Both the position numbers and the translations under genes were made by a program. From Tychonema litorale BBK16 (GTDB taxonomy: Bacteria; Cyanobacteriota; Cyanobacteriia; Cyanobacteriales; Microcoleaceae), in the NCBI RefSeq assembly GCF_021648855.1, contig NZ_JAKJHX010000005.1, forward strand, positions 1-24,001: a DNA stretch of 24,001 nt, in the 5' to 3' direction. Of the stretch, positions 1 to 8,140 are shown in pieces. The number at the start of each line of letters is the position of its first letter. Within the stretch, counting starts at the first letter, position 1. Under the pieces are notes generated by a model, which had not been told where the DNA came from, searched no databases, and saw only the letters and a program-made list of their open reading frames with translations.

Positions 1-3
1 TAA

Positions 4-22
4 GGGGAGGGTTGGGGTGGGG
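4..22 (+). other. Potential G-quadruplex motif
   Basis: Four G-tracts (GGGG, GGG, GGGG, GGGG) are separated by loops of 1, 2 and 1 bases. This is a canonical short-loop intramolecular quadruplex pattern on the + strand. It lies about 30 bp upstream of the extended -10 candidate of the first kinase gene. Folding and function are not shown. Confidence 0.6.
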
Positions 23-49
23 TAAAAATATTTATGATTCATTTAGGAT

Positions 50-58
50 TGCTATAGT
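50..58 (+). promoter_or_regulatory. Extended -10 promoter candidate (TGC-TATAGT)
   Basis: The sequence TGCTATAGT matches an extended -10 (TGn-TATAAT) with one mismatch in the hexamer; no good -35 is visible 16-18 bp upstream. Transcription would begin near 65, so the TTG at 65 would be leaderless. This favours the ATG at 125 as the kinase start. Confidence 0.4.
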
Positions 59-124
59 TATTTATTGAAAATAACACTAAAATTAATTAAGCCTGTTAGT
101 CACAAGAGACTAGATCCTATCCCA

Positions 125-3100
125 ATGCAAAACAATCTAAATTCTGAAGCTACACAGTTACTCCTGTCAGCAGCGCAAAATCCAGACGATACAGTCAATC
201 TGTCGCACACTCAAATGGAACAGCAAAAGGCACTGGCTGGTGTGATTGCCAGGATTCGACAGTCCTTAGATTTAGAAACAATATTTAAAACGACTGCGAT
301 CGAAGTCCGCAGCTTGCTGAAAGCCGATCGCGTAGGAGTATTTCGATTCTATCCCGAATTGGACTGGGAAGGAGAATTTGTTTCCGAAGATGTCGATCCA
401 CAATGGACATCTGCGATCGCTGAAAAAGTATACGACTACTGCTTTGGCGAAAAGTTTTCCCTCCACTACAAAGAAGGTAAAGTCCAAGCAGTTACAGATA
501 TCCATAACGCAAATTTAAGTGACTGTCATGTCGATATTCTCGCAAAATTTCAAGTCCGAGCCAATTTAATAGTACCGCTATTAAAAGAAAAAGAACTGTG
601 GGGACTGCTGTGCATTCATCAATGCAGCAATCCTCGCAACTGGTTGGAGTCTGAGATTCATTTTACCAAACAAATTGCCGAACATTTGACAGTTGCAATC
701 CAGCAAGCTGAATACCTGAAGCAAGCTCAATATCTAGCAGAGCAACAAAAAGCCCTAACAGCAGTGATCGCTCGTATTAGAGAATCATTTGATCTAGAAA
801 CAATCTTCCAAATCACTGTTTTTGAAGTTCGTAAACTGCTCAAAAATGACCGAGTAGCAGTGTTTAGGCTCCCTTCTGAATTAAAAGAAAAAGGTCAATT
901 TATTTACGAAGATGTTGACCAAAGCTGGATTTCCATTATTAGCGAGCCCGTCTACGAATACCAGTTTATAGAAAAGTTTTCTCCCCTGTATTTCCGGGGT
1001 AAAGCGAAGGGAACTTCAGACATTTATTTAGGAGAACTGGATGAGAATTACCTGAAAATTCTCAAAAAATTTCAAGTTAGAGCTAACATAGTGGCTCCAT
1101 TGCTAAAAGGCAACGAACTTTGGGGATTACTGTGCATCCATCAATGCAGCGCCCCGCGCCGGTGGGAAGCCTACGAAATAGAATTTGTTAGCCAAATTGC
1201 CGAACAGCTAGGAGTTGCCATCAAGCAAACAGAGTATTTGGAACAAATACAAGTACAATCAGCTCAACTGGCAAAAGCAACAGCGCAAGAAGAAGAGGCA
1301 AAACGGCAAAAAGTCCTCGCTATTACTATTGATAAAATTCGCCAATCCCTCGATATTGAAACTATTTTTAATACCGCTACCGCCGAAGTTAGACAACTGC
1401 TGCAAGCTGACAGAGTAGCCATTTATCAATTTCATCCAGACTGGAGCGGGACATTTGTAGCAGAATCGATCGCAAGTGGTTGGACACCGCTGGTTAACGT
1501 TCAGTCTCCTATTGCAGATACCAACCTCCAAGAAACTCAAGGTGGCAGGTACAAAGACAATCAAACTTTTGCTGTCGATGACATCTATGAAATAGGACAC
1601 GCAGATTGTCATATTGCTTTGTTAGAACAACTCGAAGCAAAAGCTTATGCGATCGCCCCAATTCTTCAGGGAGAAAAACTCTGGGGCTTGCTAGCAGCTT
1701 ATCAAAACTCTGAACCGCGTCATTGGCAACAGCATGAGATAGATTTACTTGCTCAAATTAGCACACAACTTGGCATAGGCTTGCAGCAAGCTGAGTATGT
1801 CAAACAGCAAGCTGAATATGTCAAACAAGTTCAGACACAAGCAGCGCAATTGGCGAAAGCAACCGATCGGCAGAGAGCACTTGCCACGACTGTAGAAAAA
1901 ATTCGTCAGTCTCTCGACATTGATATTATTTTTCAAACTACAACTCAAGAAGTTAGACAATTATTGGAAGTAGAGCGCGTAGCAATTTATCGATTTTACC
2001 CTGATTGGAGTGGTGAATTTGTTGCTGATTCCATCGTCACTGGTTGGACTCCAATAATCACAAATCAGTCTGACATTGCCAACGGTTTATTGCAAGAAAT
2101 TCAGGGAGGAAAGTATCCCAGAAATGAAACTTTTGTGCCGATTTTACAAGGCGAAAAACTCTGGGGATTACTGGTGGCATACCAAAACTCTCAGCCCCGC
2201 TATTGGCAAGACGACGAAATTAATTTGCTAGCTCAGGTGAGCGTGCAACTGGGAGTCGCACTTCAACAAGCTGAATTACTAACACAAACTAGGCAGCAAG
2301 CAGCAGAATTAACCGAAACCTTGCAGGAGTTAAAGCAGTCTCAAACCAGACTAATTCAAGGAGAAAAAATGGCTGGCTTAGGACAATTAGTCGCTGGAGT
2401 TGCCCATGAAATTAATAACCCTGTAAATTTTATTTTCGGCAATTTAGTTCATGTGAAGGATTACACTGAAGCACTGCTAAATTTGATTGGTATTTATCAT
2501 AAACATTATCCAGATCCAGTTCCAGAAATTCAAATAGAAGAAGAAGATATTGATTTAGACTTCCTCATGGAAGACTTGCCAAAAACTTTGACTTCAATGA
2601 ACATGGGGGTCGATCGCATTAAGGGAATTGTTTCGTCGCTGCGTACCTTTTCTCGGATTGACGAAGCTCAAATGAAGCCAGTTGACATCCACGAAGGTAT
2701 TGACAGCACGCTGTTAATTTTGCAGCACCGCTTGACAGAAAAGAGTGAGTATCCGAGTATTAAAGTTATTAAAGAATATGGTAATTTACCATTGGTTGAG
2801 TGCTATCCGGCTCAACTAAACCAAGTGTTTATGAATATTTTGAGCAATGGGATTGACGCTCTGCAAGAAATGTGCTTGCACGGAGTTTCTGTAAAAACTC
2901 CGACAATTCGCATCCGCACAAGTGTGATTCTCGATCGCGTGGCGGTTTGCATTAGCGACAACGGCCTTGGTATTCTAGAAGATACGCGATCGCGCATCTT
3001 TGACCCCTTCTTTACGACAAAAGCGATCGGTAAGGGAACTGGTTTAGGGCTGTCTATCAGCCACCATATTGTTGTTGAAAAACACCAGGGTCAATTGCGG

Positions 3101-3175
3101 TGTATTTCCGATCGCGATCGAGGTACTGAATTTTGGATTGAGATTCCGATCGGGCAAGAAATCAATCAATTTTAG
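125..3175 (+). CDS. Multi-GAF cyanobacteriochrome-type sensor histidine kinase
   Basis: Probable soluble light-sensing histidine kinase of 1016 aa from the ATG at 125; an in-frame TTG at 65 would add 20 residues. Four GAF domains lie at about 48-195, 220-372, 408-560 and 597-720, followed by HisKA and HATPase_c. GAF1 has a DXCF motif (DYCF, Cys106) and the canonical Cys134-His135. GAF2 has lost both (EYQF; Asn308-Tyr309). GAF3 has Cys495-His496 and the QETQGGRY and WGLLAAYQNS signatures of red/green cyanobacteriochromes. GAF4 lacks the 28 residues that would hold the Cys-His pair. The kinase core shows H-box HEINNP (His761), an N-box (NILSNGIDAL), DNGLGI, DPFFTTK and GTGLGLS. There is no receiver domain, so the partner regulator is unknown. 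No transmembrane segment is seen. A 21-bp tandem repeat at 1784-1825 lies in the linker before GAF4. Kinase assignment is firm; bilin binding is inferred from motifs. Confidence 0.93.
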   Translation: MQNNLNSEATQLLLSAAQNPDDTVNLSHTQMEQQKALAGVIARIRQSLDLETIFKTTAIEVRSLLKADRVGVFRFYPELDWEGEFVSEDVDPQWTSAIAEKVYDYCFGEKFSLHYKEGKVQAVTDIHNANLSDCHVDILAKFQVRANLIVPLLKEKELWGLLCIHQCSNPRNWLESEIHFTKQIAEHLTVAIQQAEYLKQAQYLAEQQKALTAVIARIRESFDLETIFQITVFEVRKLLKNDRVAVFRLPSELKEKGQFIYEDVDQSWISIISEPVYEYQFIEKFSPLYFRGKAKGTSDIYLGELDENYLKILKKFQVRANIVAPLLKGNELWGLLCIHQCSAPRRWEAYEIEFVSQIAEQLGVAIKQTEYLEQIQVQSAQLAKATAQEEEAKRQKVLAITIDKIRQSLDIETIFNTATAEVRQLLQADRVAIYQFHPDWSGTFVAESIASGWTPLVNVQSPIADTNLQETQGGRYKDNQTFAVDDIYEIGHADCHIALLEQLEAKAYAIAPILQGEKLWGLLAAYQNSEPRHWQQHEIDLLAQISTQLGIGLQQAEYVKQQAEYVKQVQTQAAQLAKATDRQRALATTVEKIRQSLDIDIIFQTTTQEVRQLLEVERVAIYRFYPDWSGEFVADSIVTGWTPIITNQSDIANGLLQEIQGGKYPRNETFVPILQGEKLWGLLVAYQNSQPRYWQDDEINLLAQVSVQLGVALQQAELLTQTRQQAAELTETLQELKQSQTRLIQGEKMAGLGQLVAGVAHEINNPVNFIFGNLVHVKDYTEALLNLIGIYHKHYPDPVPEIQIEEEDIDLDFLMEDLPKTLTSMNMGVDRIKGIVSSLRTFSRIDEAQMKPVDIHEGIDSTLLILQHRLTEKSEYPSIKVIKEYGNLPLVECYPAQLNQVFMNILSNGIDALQEMCLHGVSVKTPTIRIRTSVILDRVAVCISDNGLGILEDTRSRIFDPFFTTKAIGKGTGLGLSISHHIVVEKHQGQLRCISDRDRGTEFWIEIPIGQEINQF

Positions 3176-3223
3176 ATTTTATATTGTCGAAGCATAAATT
3201 TTTCTTGGGAGTCACAGAACCTG

Positions 3224-3418
3224 ATGTCGATCGCAATCAAAACTCTAAACTATAATGATGTAGGAATTCTCAGGAATATCGATCCTGATGTATTTGATGA
3301 CGCGATCGACCTACAGCGACCCAAAGAGTTCCTAGCAGATCCGCGTCACCATCTGGCTGTTGCGATCGGCATAATTCATGGAATAGTTGACATTATGTAT
3401 TATAAACCTACCTTCTGA
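3224..3418 (+). pseudogene. N-terminal remnant of a GNAT acetyltransferase
   Basis: The 64-codon frame starts with ATG after a GGGAG and has the N-terminal look of GNAT enzymes of the aminoglycoside 3-N-acetyltransferase-like group (DVFDDAID, FLADPRHHL, VAI, then an MYY motif). These families run to about 150 aa. Here the frame stops at the point where it overlaps the end of the convergent kinase gene by 19 bp, before any acetyl-CoA binding motif (RRxGxG/A). I infer a truncated, non-functional gene, probably cut when the kinase gene was placed next to it. A functional short protein cannot be excluded. Confidence 0.6.
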
Positions 3419-5502
3419 GTTGTCAGGGGTAACTCCACAATCAACTCAGTTCCTTCACCAACCTTGCTGACACACTGAATCCTGCCACCGTGAGCTTGAA
3501 CAATCACTTGATAGCACACTGAAAGTCCCAAGCCAGTGCCACTTCCTACGGGTTTAGTAGTAAAAAATGGATCGAAAATCTTGTCTTGATTTTTTGCAGA
3601 AATGCCTTTCCCAGTGTCACGAATAGAAATAGTTACCCATCCTGGTTCTTTCACAAAGGTGCGAATGGTCAATTCCCCTGGTTTTTCAGTTTCGTTGATA
3701 GCATCTAGAGCATTGTCAATCAAGTTATAAAATACTTGATTGATTTGACCTGCATGACATTGAACTAGGGGCAAACTTCCGTATTGTTTCTCTATTTTGA
3801 CATTTGATTTTAGCTTATTTTGTAGCATGAATAAACTACTTTCTAAGCCTTCATTCAAATCTACAGCTTTTAATTCAGAGTGATCTAGGCGAGAAAAATT
3901 CCGCAGCGTCGTCACAATCGAGCGAATTCGACCACTGCCTTCTCGCATGGAATTGAGCAATTTGCCAAAGTCTTCTCGGATGTAATCTAGTTCTAATTCT
4001 TCATTGATCCTAATAATTGTTTCTGCTGCTTCTGGGCAAGCATTCCCAGCTAGTTCGAGGGATTCATTCAAGACTTTAACGTATTCTTGAGCATGGAACA
4101 AGTTAGCATGGATGAAATTGTTAGCATTGTTAATTTCGTGAGCAATTCCTGCTACCATTTGCCCCAAGCCGGACATTTTTTCGCTTTGAATTAGTTGCTG
4201 TTGAGTCGATCGCAATTCTGCTAACGTAGCCTGCAATTGCTGGGTTTGAGTTTGAGATTTTACCGCAGCTTCTTGGACTTGGCTGTAGAGTTCGGCTTGC
4301 TGAATGGCGATCGCCATTTGGTCAGCTATCTGGGATAGTAACTCGGTTTCTTGTTGCTCCCAATTCCGCATATCGCCACACTCGTGAGCAATCAGCAAAC
4401 CCCATAGTTTACCAGGGAATTGATGATTCTGGTTGACTGCTGAGTGGGAATTTTCTTCGGTTCTTGATGTAACAATGGGGACAATCAGATTAGCTTTTAC
4501 CTGCAAGCTATCTAGAAAATCTACGTGACAAGGCTGTAAACCAGCGTTAAAAACATCATTGATTGCTCTAACTCGTCCTTGCTGATACCAATCGGCATAA
4601 TCACCTTTAAAACACTTATCCGCACCCATATCTCCTAAAATTGAGGGCCAAGGAATAGTCATATCTTCAACTACAACTTTTCCCTGCCAGTTGTCTTGGA
4701 ATTGATAGATAATTACCCGATCGCAATTCAACAGTTGGCGAACTTCCCTGACTGCTGTTTGCAGGATAGTTCCTAAATCGAGGGTACTGCGAATTTGGTT
4801 GCTAATCAGGCGTAGGAGAGATTCCTGTTCGGCTTGGCGACTGGTTTGGCTGTACAATTTAGCTTGATTGATTGCGATCGCCAATTGCGAAGCCACGCCT
4901 TCTAACAACTGCCGTTCCCAATCAGTCCATTCTCGTTCGCGATCGCACTGGTGCAAACCTATTATGCCATTCACTTCGCCTTGATAGCGAGTAGCAACTG
5001 CCAGCATAGATTTAATCTCTAAATCTATGGCAATTTGTCTACTCCGTTCGTTCAATCCTGGAAAATCTATAAACTTCGTCACCGCTAAGGACTCTTGTTG
5101 AGACACGACGGCTTCCAAATGGGGATTACCAGCGATCGGTACTTTCATACCTAACTGCATCGGGTAATCTCCCGCGTTATACTCTCCCCGTGTATTCAAC
5201 GTGGTGTCTGTACTTGATTCTGTGACTAAAATACTCGATCGGCTACAATTTAGCGCTTGGCCTAACAATCGGCACGCCGATGTCAAAATTTGTTCTATAT
5301 CAAGAGTGCTCCGAATTTCGTTATTAATTTGGTTGACTAGATTTGATAGCTGAACTTGTCGCTGCATTTGGACGATTAGAACTTTTTGTTCATCTATTTC
5401 TGGCAGTGAGAGGCCTTGCTGCTGTTTCCAGTTTTCTGCTTCGGAAAAACTAGAATTTGATCTCCGCGAGTTTTTGTTTTTTTGATGTATCTTTAGAGAC
5501 AT
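3400..5502 (-). CDS. GAF-GAF sensor histidine kinase with a DXCF cyanobacteriochrome-like GAF
   Basis: Soluble histidine kinase of 700 aa starting at the ATG at 5502. The first GAF (about 65-215) has no Cys-His pair. The second (about 225-415) has DKCF (Cys297) and PCH (Cys325-His326) followed by LQVKANLIVPI and LWGLLIAHEC, the pattern of DXCF-type cyanobacteriochromes. A polar insert of about 20 residues precedes LWGLL. The kinase core contains HEINNA (His455; Ala replaces the usual Pro), N-box NLIDNALDAI, DTGKGI, DPFFTTK and GTGLGLS, closely matching the kinase encoded at 125-3175. The two genes converge and probably descend from a common kinase type. No receiver domain or cognate regulator lies nearby. 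Kinase role is firm; light sensing is inferred. Confidence 0.92.
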   Translation of the reverse strand: MSLKIHQKNKNSRRSNSSFSEAENWKQQQGLSLPEIDEQKVLIVQMQRQVQLSNLVNQINNEIRSTLDIEQILTSACRLLGQALNCSRSSILVTESSTDTTLNTRGEYNAGDYPMQLGMKVPIAGNPHLEAVVSQQESLAVTKFIDFPGLNERSRQIAIDLEIKSMLAVATRYQGEVNGIIGLHQCDREREWTDWERQLLEGVASQLAIAINQAKLYSQTSRQAEQESLLRLISNQIRSTLDLGTILQTAVREVRQLLNCDRVIIYQFQDNWQGKVVVEDMTIPWPSILGDMGADKCFKGDYADWYQQGRVRAINDVFNAGLQPCHVDFLDSLQVKANLIVPIVTSRTEENSHSAVNQNHQFPGKLWGLLIAHECGDMRNWEQQETELLSQIADQMAIAIQQAELYSQVQEAAVKSQTQTQQLQATLAELRSTQQQLIQSEKMSGLGQMVAGIAHEINNANNFIHANLFHAQEYVKVLNESLELAGNACPEAAETIIRINEELELDYIREDFGKLLNSMREGSGRIRSIVTTLRNFSRLDHSELKAVDLNEGLESSLFMLQNKLKSNVKIEKQYGSLPLVQCHAGQINQVFYNLIDNALDAINETEKPGELTIRTFVKEPGWVTISIRDTGKGISAKNQDKIFDPFFTTKPVGSGTGLGLSVCYQVIVQAHGGRIQCVSKVGEGTELIVELPLTTQKVGL

Positions 5503-5730
5503 ATTTATTCAGTAGTTTTTAAGTATTTCAATTTAGTCTGAGTTTTTATACCTATGCCTACCCCGCCAACAGCCTTAGCAAACCTACACTGACTGTTTAA
5601 CTTGAAAATATTATAAAGGATCGAGCTAGAGCTTTGCCAGTAATCACTTTACATATATTTACAATTGTCAAATCAACCATCCGTAGTAACTCGAACTGAA
5701 TACTTGTTTGCGCCTACTCTGTTAATCAAT

Positions 5731-6630
5731 ATGAAAAACTCAAACGGCGAGAATTCCCCCCCGGAAACAACCACTGCCAATTTCAAGTATCGATTAAATA
5801 GTAAAACTGAGATTAGAATAGCTTTGGCGATCGGAAATTCGCGCCTGCACTGGGGATTATTTTTGGGCCAAACTGTTCAGGAAACATGGGATACACAGCA
5901 TTTGAGTATTGACGCTGTTTCACAGTTATCTGAGAATGAAAGGATAGAATTTCTAGTGCAGAGTGCGATCGCGCCGATCGAGAAAAAATATGCTCAAAAG
6001 CTCCTTTCTCTTTCTACTAATCCCGAACTTGCGTCGCGTCGCGCACAACAGTTTGTTTTACTACCTCTAATTTTAGCTTCAGTTGTACCCGATCAAACAG
6101 CCCTTTGGCAGGGTTATCCCGATGTCAGAGTTATTACTTTAGACCAGTTACCGATGGAAGGACTCTATGCGACCCTGGGAATTGACAGAGCCCTGACTTT
6201 GTTGGGTGCTGGCCTCCAATTAGGTTGGCCAGTTTTAGTTGTAGATGCTGGTACAGCCTTAACATTTACTGGAGCCGATGTCAATAGGCGTTTAGTTGGG
6301 GGCGCGATTCTACCAGGTTTAGGGTTGCAATTGTCATCTTTAGGAGAGAAAACTGCTGGTTTACCTATAGTTACTTTACCATATAATCTGCCCCAGCGCT
6401 GGGTAAAGGATACTGAGACCGCCATTACAAGTGGAGTTGTGCATGGAGCTGTATCAGCCGTAAATGATTTTATTCAAGATTGGCTGAGATTATTTCCTAA
6501 TAGCAAGATAGCTATCACAGGTGGCGATCGTACTTTGTTATTAAAATATCTCGCATCAACCTTTCCCGATACAGCCGCAGCGATAATTGAGGCACCAGAA
6601 GCAATTTTTTGGGGAATGAGTCGATTTTAG
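5731..6630 (+). CDS. coaX: Type III pantothenate kinase (CoaX)
   Basis: First enzyme of coenzyme A synthesis: phosphorylates pantothenate using ATP, cytosolic. ASKHA-fold motifs are visible: a P-loop-like IGNSRLHWGLF (residues 34-44), VDAGTALTFTG with Asp172, the GGAILPGLGLQ segment, and a C-terminal ITGGDRTLL. The Asp usually preceding IGN is Ala33 here; from memory, other cyanobacterial CoaX proteins also lack it. I chose the ATG at 5731 (299 aa). An in-frame TTG at 5665 would add 22 unlike residues; neither start has a strong ribosome-binding site. The last two codons and stop lie in a heptanucleotide array. Convergent with the downstream hydrolase gene. Confidence 0.88.
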   Translation: MKNSNGENSPPETTTANFKYRLNSKTEIRIALAIGNSRLHWGLFLGQTVQETWDTQHLSIDAVSQLSENERIEFLVQSAIAPIEKKYAQKLLSLSTNPELASRRAQQFVLLPLILASVVPDQTALWQGYPDVRVITLDQLPMEGLYATLGIDRALTLLGAGLQLGWPVLVVDAGTALTFTGADVNRRLVGGAILPGLGLQLSSLGEKTAGLPIVTLPYNLPQRWVKDTETAITSGVVHGAVSAVNDFIQDWLRLFPNSKIAITGGDRTLLLKYLASTFPDTAAAIIEAPEAIFWGMSRF

Positions 6631-6648
6631 ATTTTAGATTTTAGATTT
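6624..6648. repeat. Heptanucleotide tandem repeat (ATTTTAG)n
   Basis: About three and a half ATTTTAG units. The array begins inside coaX and supplies its stop codon TAG. The pattern resembles the heptamer STRR sequences known from filamentous cyanobacteria. Confidence 0.8.
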
Positions 6649-6663
6649 CAAAATTGATATCAA

Positions 6664-6708
6664 TTCCGGCGCAGCCGGAATGATGAGGACACGGCAGTGC
6701 CGTGTCCT
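6664..6708. repeat. Two adjacent palindromes between convergent genes
   Basis: TTCCGGC-GCA-GCCGGAA (6664-6680) is followed by an 11-bp perfect inverted repeat around one central base (6686-6708, arms AGGACACGGCA and TGCCGTGTCCT). The second belongs to a dispersed family also seen at 19195-19218 and 23742-23810. Placed between the ends of coaX and the hydrolase gene, the pair could act as a two-way terminator, although no long U-tract is present. Confidence 0.75.
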
Positions 6709-6713
6709 AATTT

Positions 6714-7520
6714 CTACTTAACAAATTCCTGAATATATTTAGCCACAAGATCTGGCGATTCCAATGGCAAATTGTTGCCCCCGGAGTTTATAAATTGGAT
6801 CTCACCATTAGCAGCCAGAGCAGCATAAGACTGACAGAGAGACGACGAAGCATCAGCCTGATCTTGAGAGTGCTGCAACAACAACAAAGGAGTTCTCAAT
6901 TCAGGCAACTTTGCGTCAAGCAACTCCGCCTTAATTTCTGCTTCCCGCCGCCCAAACAGTAGTTTCATGGCAACTGGAGAATCTATCAACTGGTTTCTGA
7001 ACATTAGCAGTTCGTCAATCTTTGTTTCTTTGCCGAACCACTTAGCTATGGGATAAATCGATCGCAGCAACCAGTAAGCCACAGGAGGTTGAGTTGTCAG
7101 CCACTGGGCTGTCTGCCAACGTCCGCGTAGGCTTGTATTCACCCCTTCTGGGGCTAACAAGACCAAACCCTGCACGCGATCGGGATATTTGAGCGCGTAG
7201 CTAGTAGCCACCCAACTGCCCAAAGAGTGACCTATTAAATAAACCTGTCGCAGATTCAACGTATCGAGGTATTGGGCGAGACATTCTACTTCCAGATCGA
7301 TCGAATAACTCGTATTAGGGCGTTCCGAATCGCCAAATCCCAGCAAATCCGGTGCGAAACAGTGGTAGTCGGGACATAAATACTCGATCGTCCTCAGCCA
7401 CTGATTGCTAGTATCCCAAGAACCGTGTAAAAATACCAAATTTGGGCCCAGGCCGACTTCATGCCAGAATATGTGTCCTAAAGAAAGTTTGACGCGAGAA
7501 TTTCGTAGCTGTGAGTACAT
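6714..7520 (-). CDS. Alpha/beta hydrolase, triad His apparently replaced
   Basis: Alpha/beta-hydrolase fold protein of 268 aa starting at the ATG at 7520. Visible motifs are the oxyanion LHGSWD (31-36), DLLGFGDSERP (58-68) and the nucleophile elbow GHSLG (Ser99). Near the C-terminus the usual GGH-LPLE pattern reads SGGNNLPLE (Asn249-Asn250), so the catalytic histidine seems missing; a single C-to-A change would explain it. The probable acid lies in the HSQDQAD segment. Substrate is unknown; the closest general types are haloalkane dehalogenase/esterase-like cyanobacterial proteins. It stands alone on the minus strand, followed by palindromes and convergent coaX. Confidence 0.88.
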   Translation of the reverse strand: MYSQLRNSRVKLSLGHIFWHEVGLGPNLVFLHGSWDTSNQWLRTIEYLCPDYHCFAPDLLGFGDSERPNTSYSIDLEVECLAQYLDTLNLRQVYLIGHSLGSWVATSYALKYPDRVQGLVLLAPEGVNTSLRGRWQTAQWLTTQPPVAYWLLRSIYPIAKWFGKETKIDELLMFRNQLIDSPVAMKLLFGRREAEIKAELLDAKLPELRTPLLLLQHSQDQADASSSLCQSYAALAANGEIQFINSGGNNLPLESPDLVAKYIQEFVK

Positions 7521-7603
7521 CCGGTTAAATACTTTTATATAGAGAAATTAGAATTTAATCTTCTGGGATGCCAAATTAAACAAGGAAAAAATTTAAACTT
7601 TTT

Positions 7604-8104
7604 TCAATTTACAACAGTGAGACCTTGAAAATAGTTCTGCAAATGCTTGTCGCTATCATGGCTGAACTCGCCCTCCGGCAGTGCTGTTGGCAAAAAAGCT
7701 TTCACTTCGCTGACTTCGAGTGTATCCTGAATTTGTATCGTTCCCTGCACATCCGCTGCCACAACGATACAAATCGAGTGAAGTCGAGGATCGCGATCGG
7801 GTTCAGAGTATACTCCCACCAAACGGCGGATTTTTACCAGCTCTAATCCTGTTTCTTCAGCCAATTCCCGCCGGACTGTTGTGGTAATATTTTCGCCCCA
7901 ATCCACCATACCCCCCGGCAGTGCCCAGCAACCATTGTCCCGGCGACGAATTAACACAATTCGTCCATCAGGTAATATCGGGATGATACCAGTACCAGTA
8001 ACGGGATGACGAAATATTAGTCCTAGGACAGTTTGTCCAATTTGCCACAATCGACGCATAAACTCAAAAAATTTAGGGACTGAGTAGGGATTTTTGGCCG
8101 CCAA
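7604..8104 (-). CDS. NUDIX hydrolase
   Basis: Hydrolase of a nucleoside diphosphate linked to another moiety; substrate not predictable. The Nudix box GX5EX7REUXEEXGU is complete: GGMVDWGENITTT followed by RRELAEETGLEL. The core begins around residue 35 with a GIIPILPDGRIVLIRR strand pair. The frame opens with a TTG at 8104 (166 aa) that lacks a ribosome-binding site; an ATG at 8059 (151 aa) keeps the whole domain and is an equally good start. Lies between the hydrolase and peroxiredoxin genes on the same strand, with gaps of 83 and 36 bp, so cotranscription with the peroxiredoxin gene upstream is possible. Confidence 0.9.
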   Translation of the reverse strand: MAAKNPYSVPKFFEFMRRLWQIGQTVLGLIFRHPVTGTGIIPILPDGRIVLIRRRDNGCWALPGGMVDWGENITTTVRRELAEETGLELVKIRRLVGVYSEPDRDPRLHSICIVVAADVQGTIQIQDTLEVSEVKAFLPTALPEGEFSHDSDKHLQNYFQGLTVVN

Positions 8105-8140
8105 GCTCGCGGCTCAAGAGTCGGAATTTTTAACTTTTAA

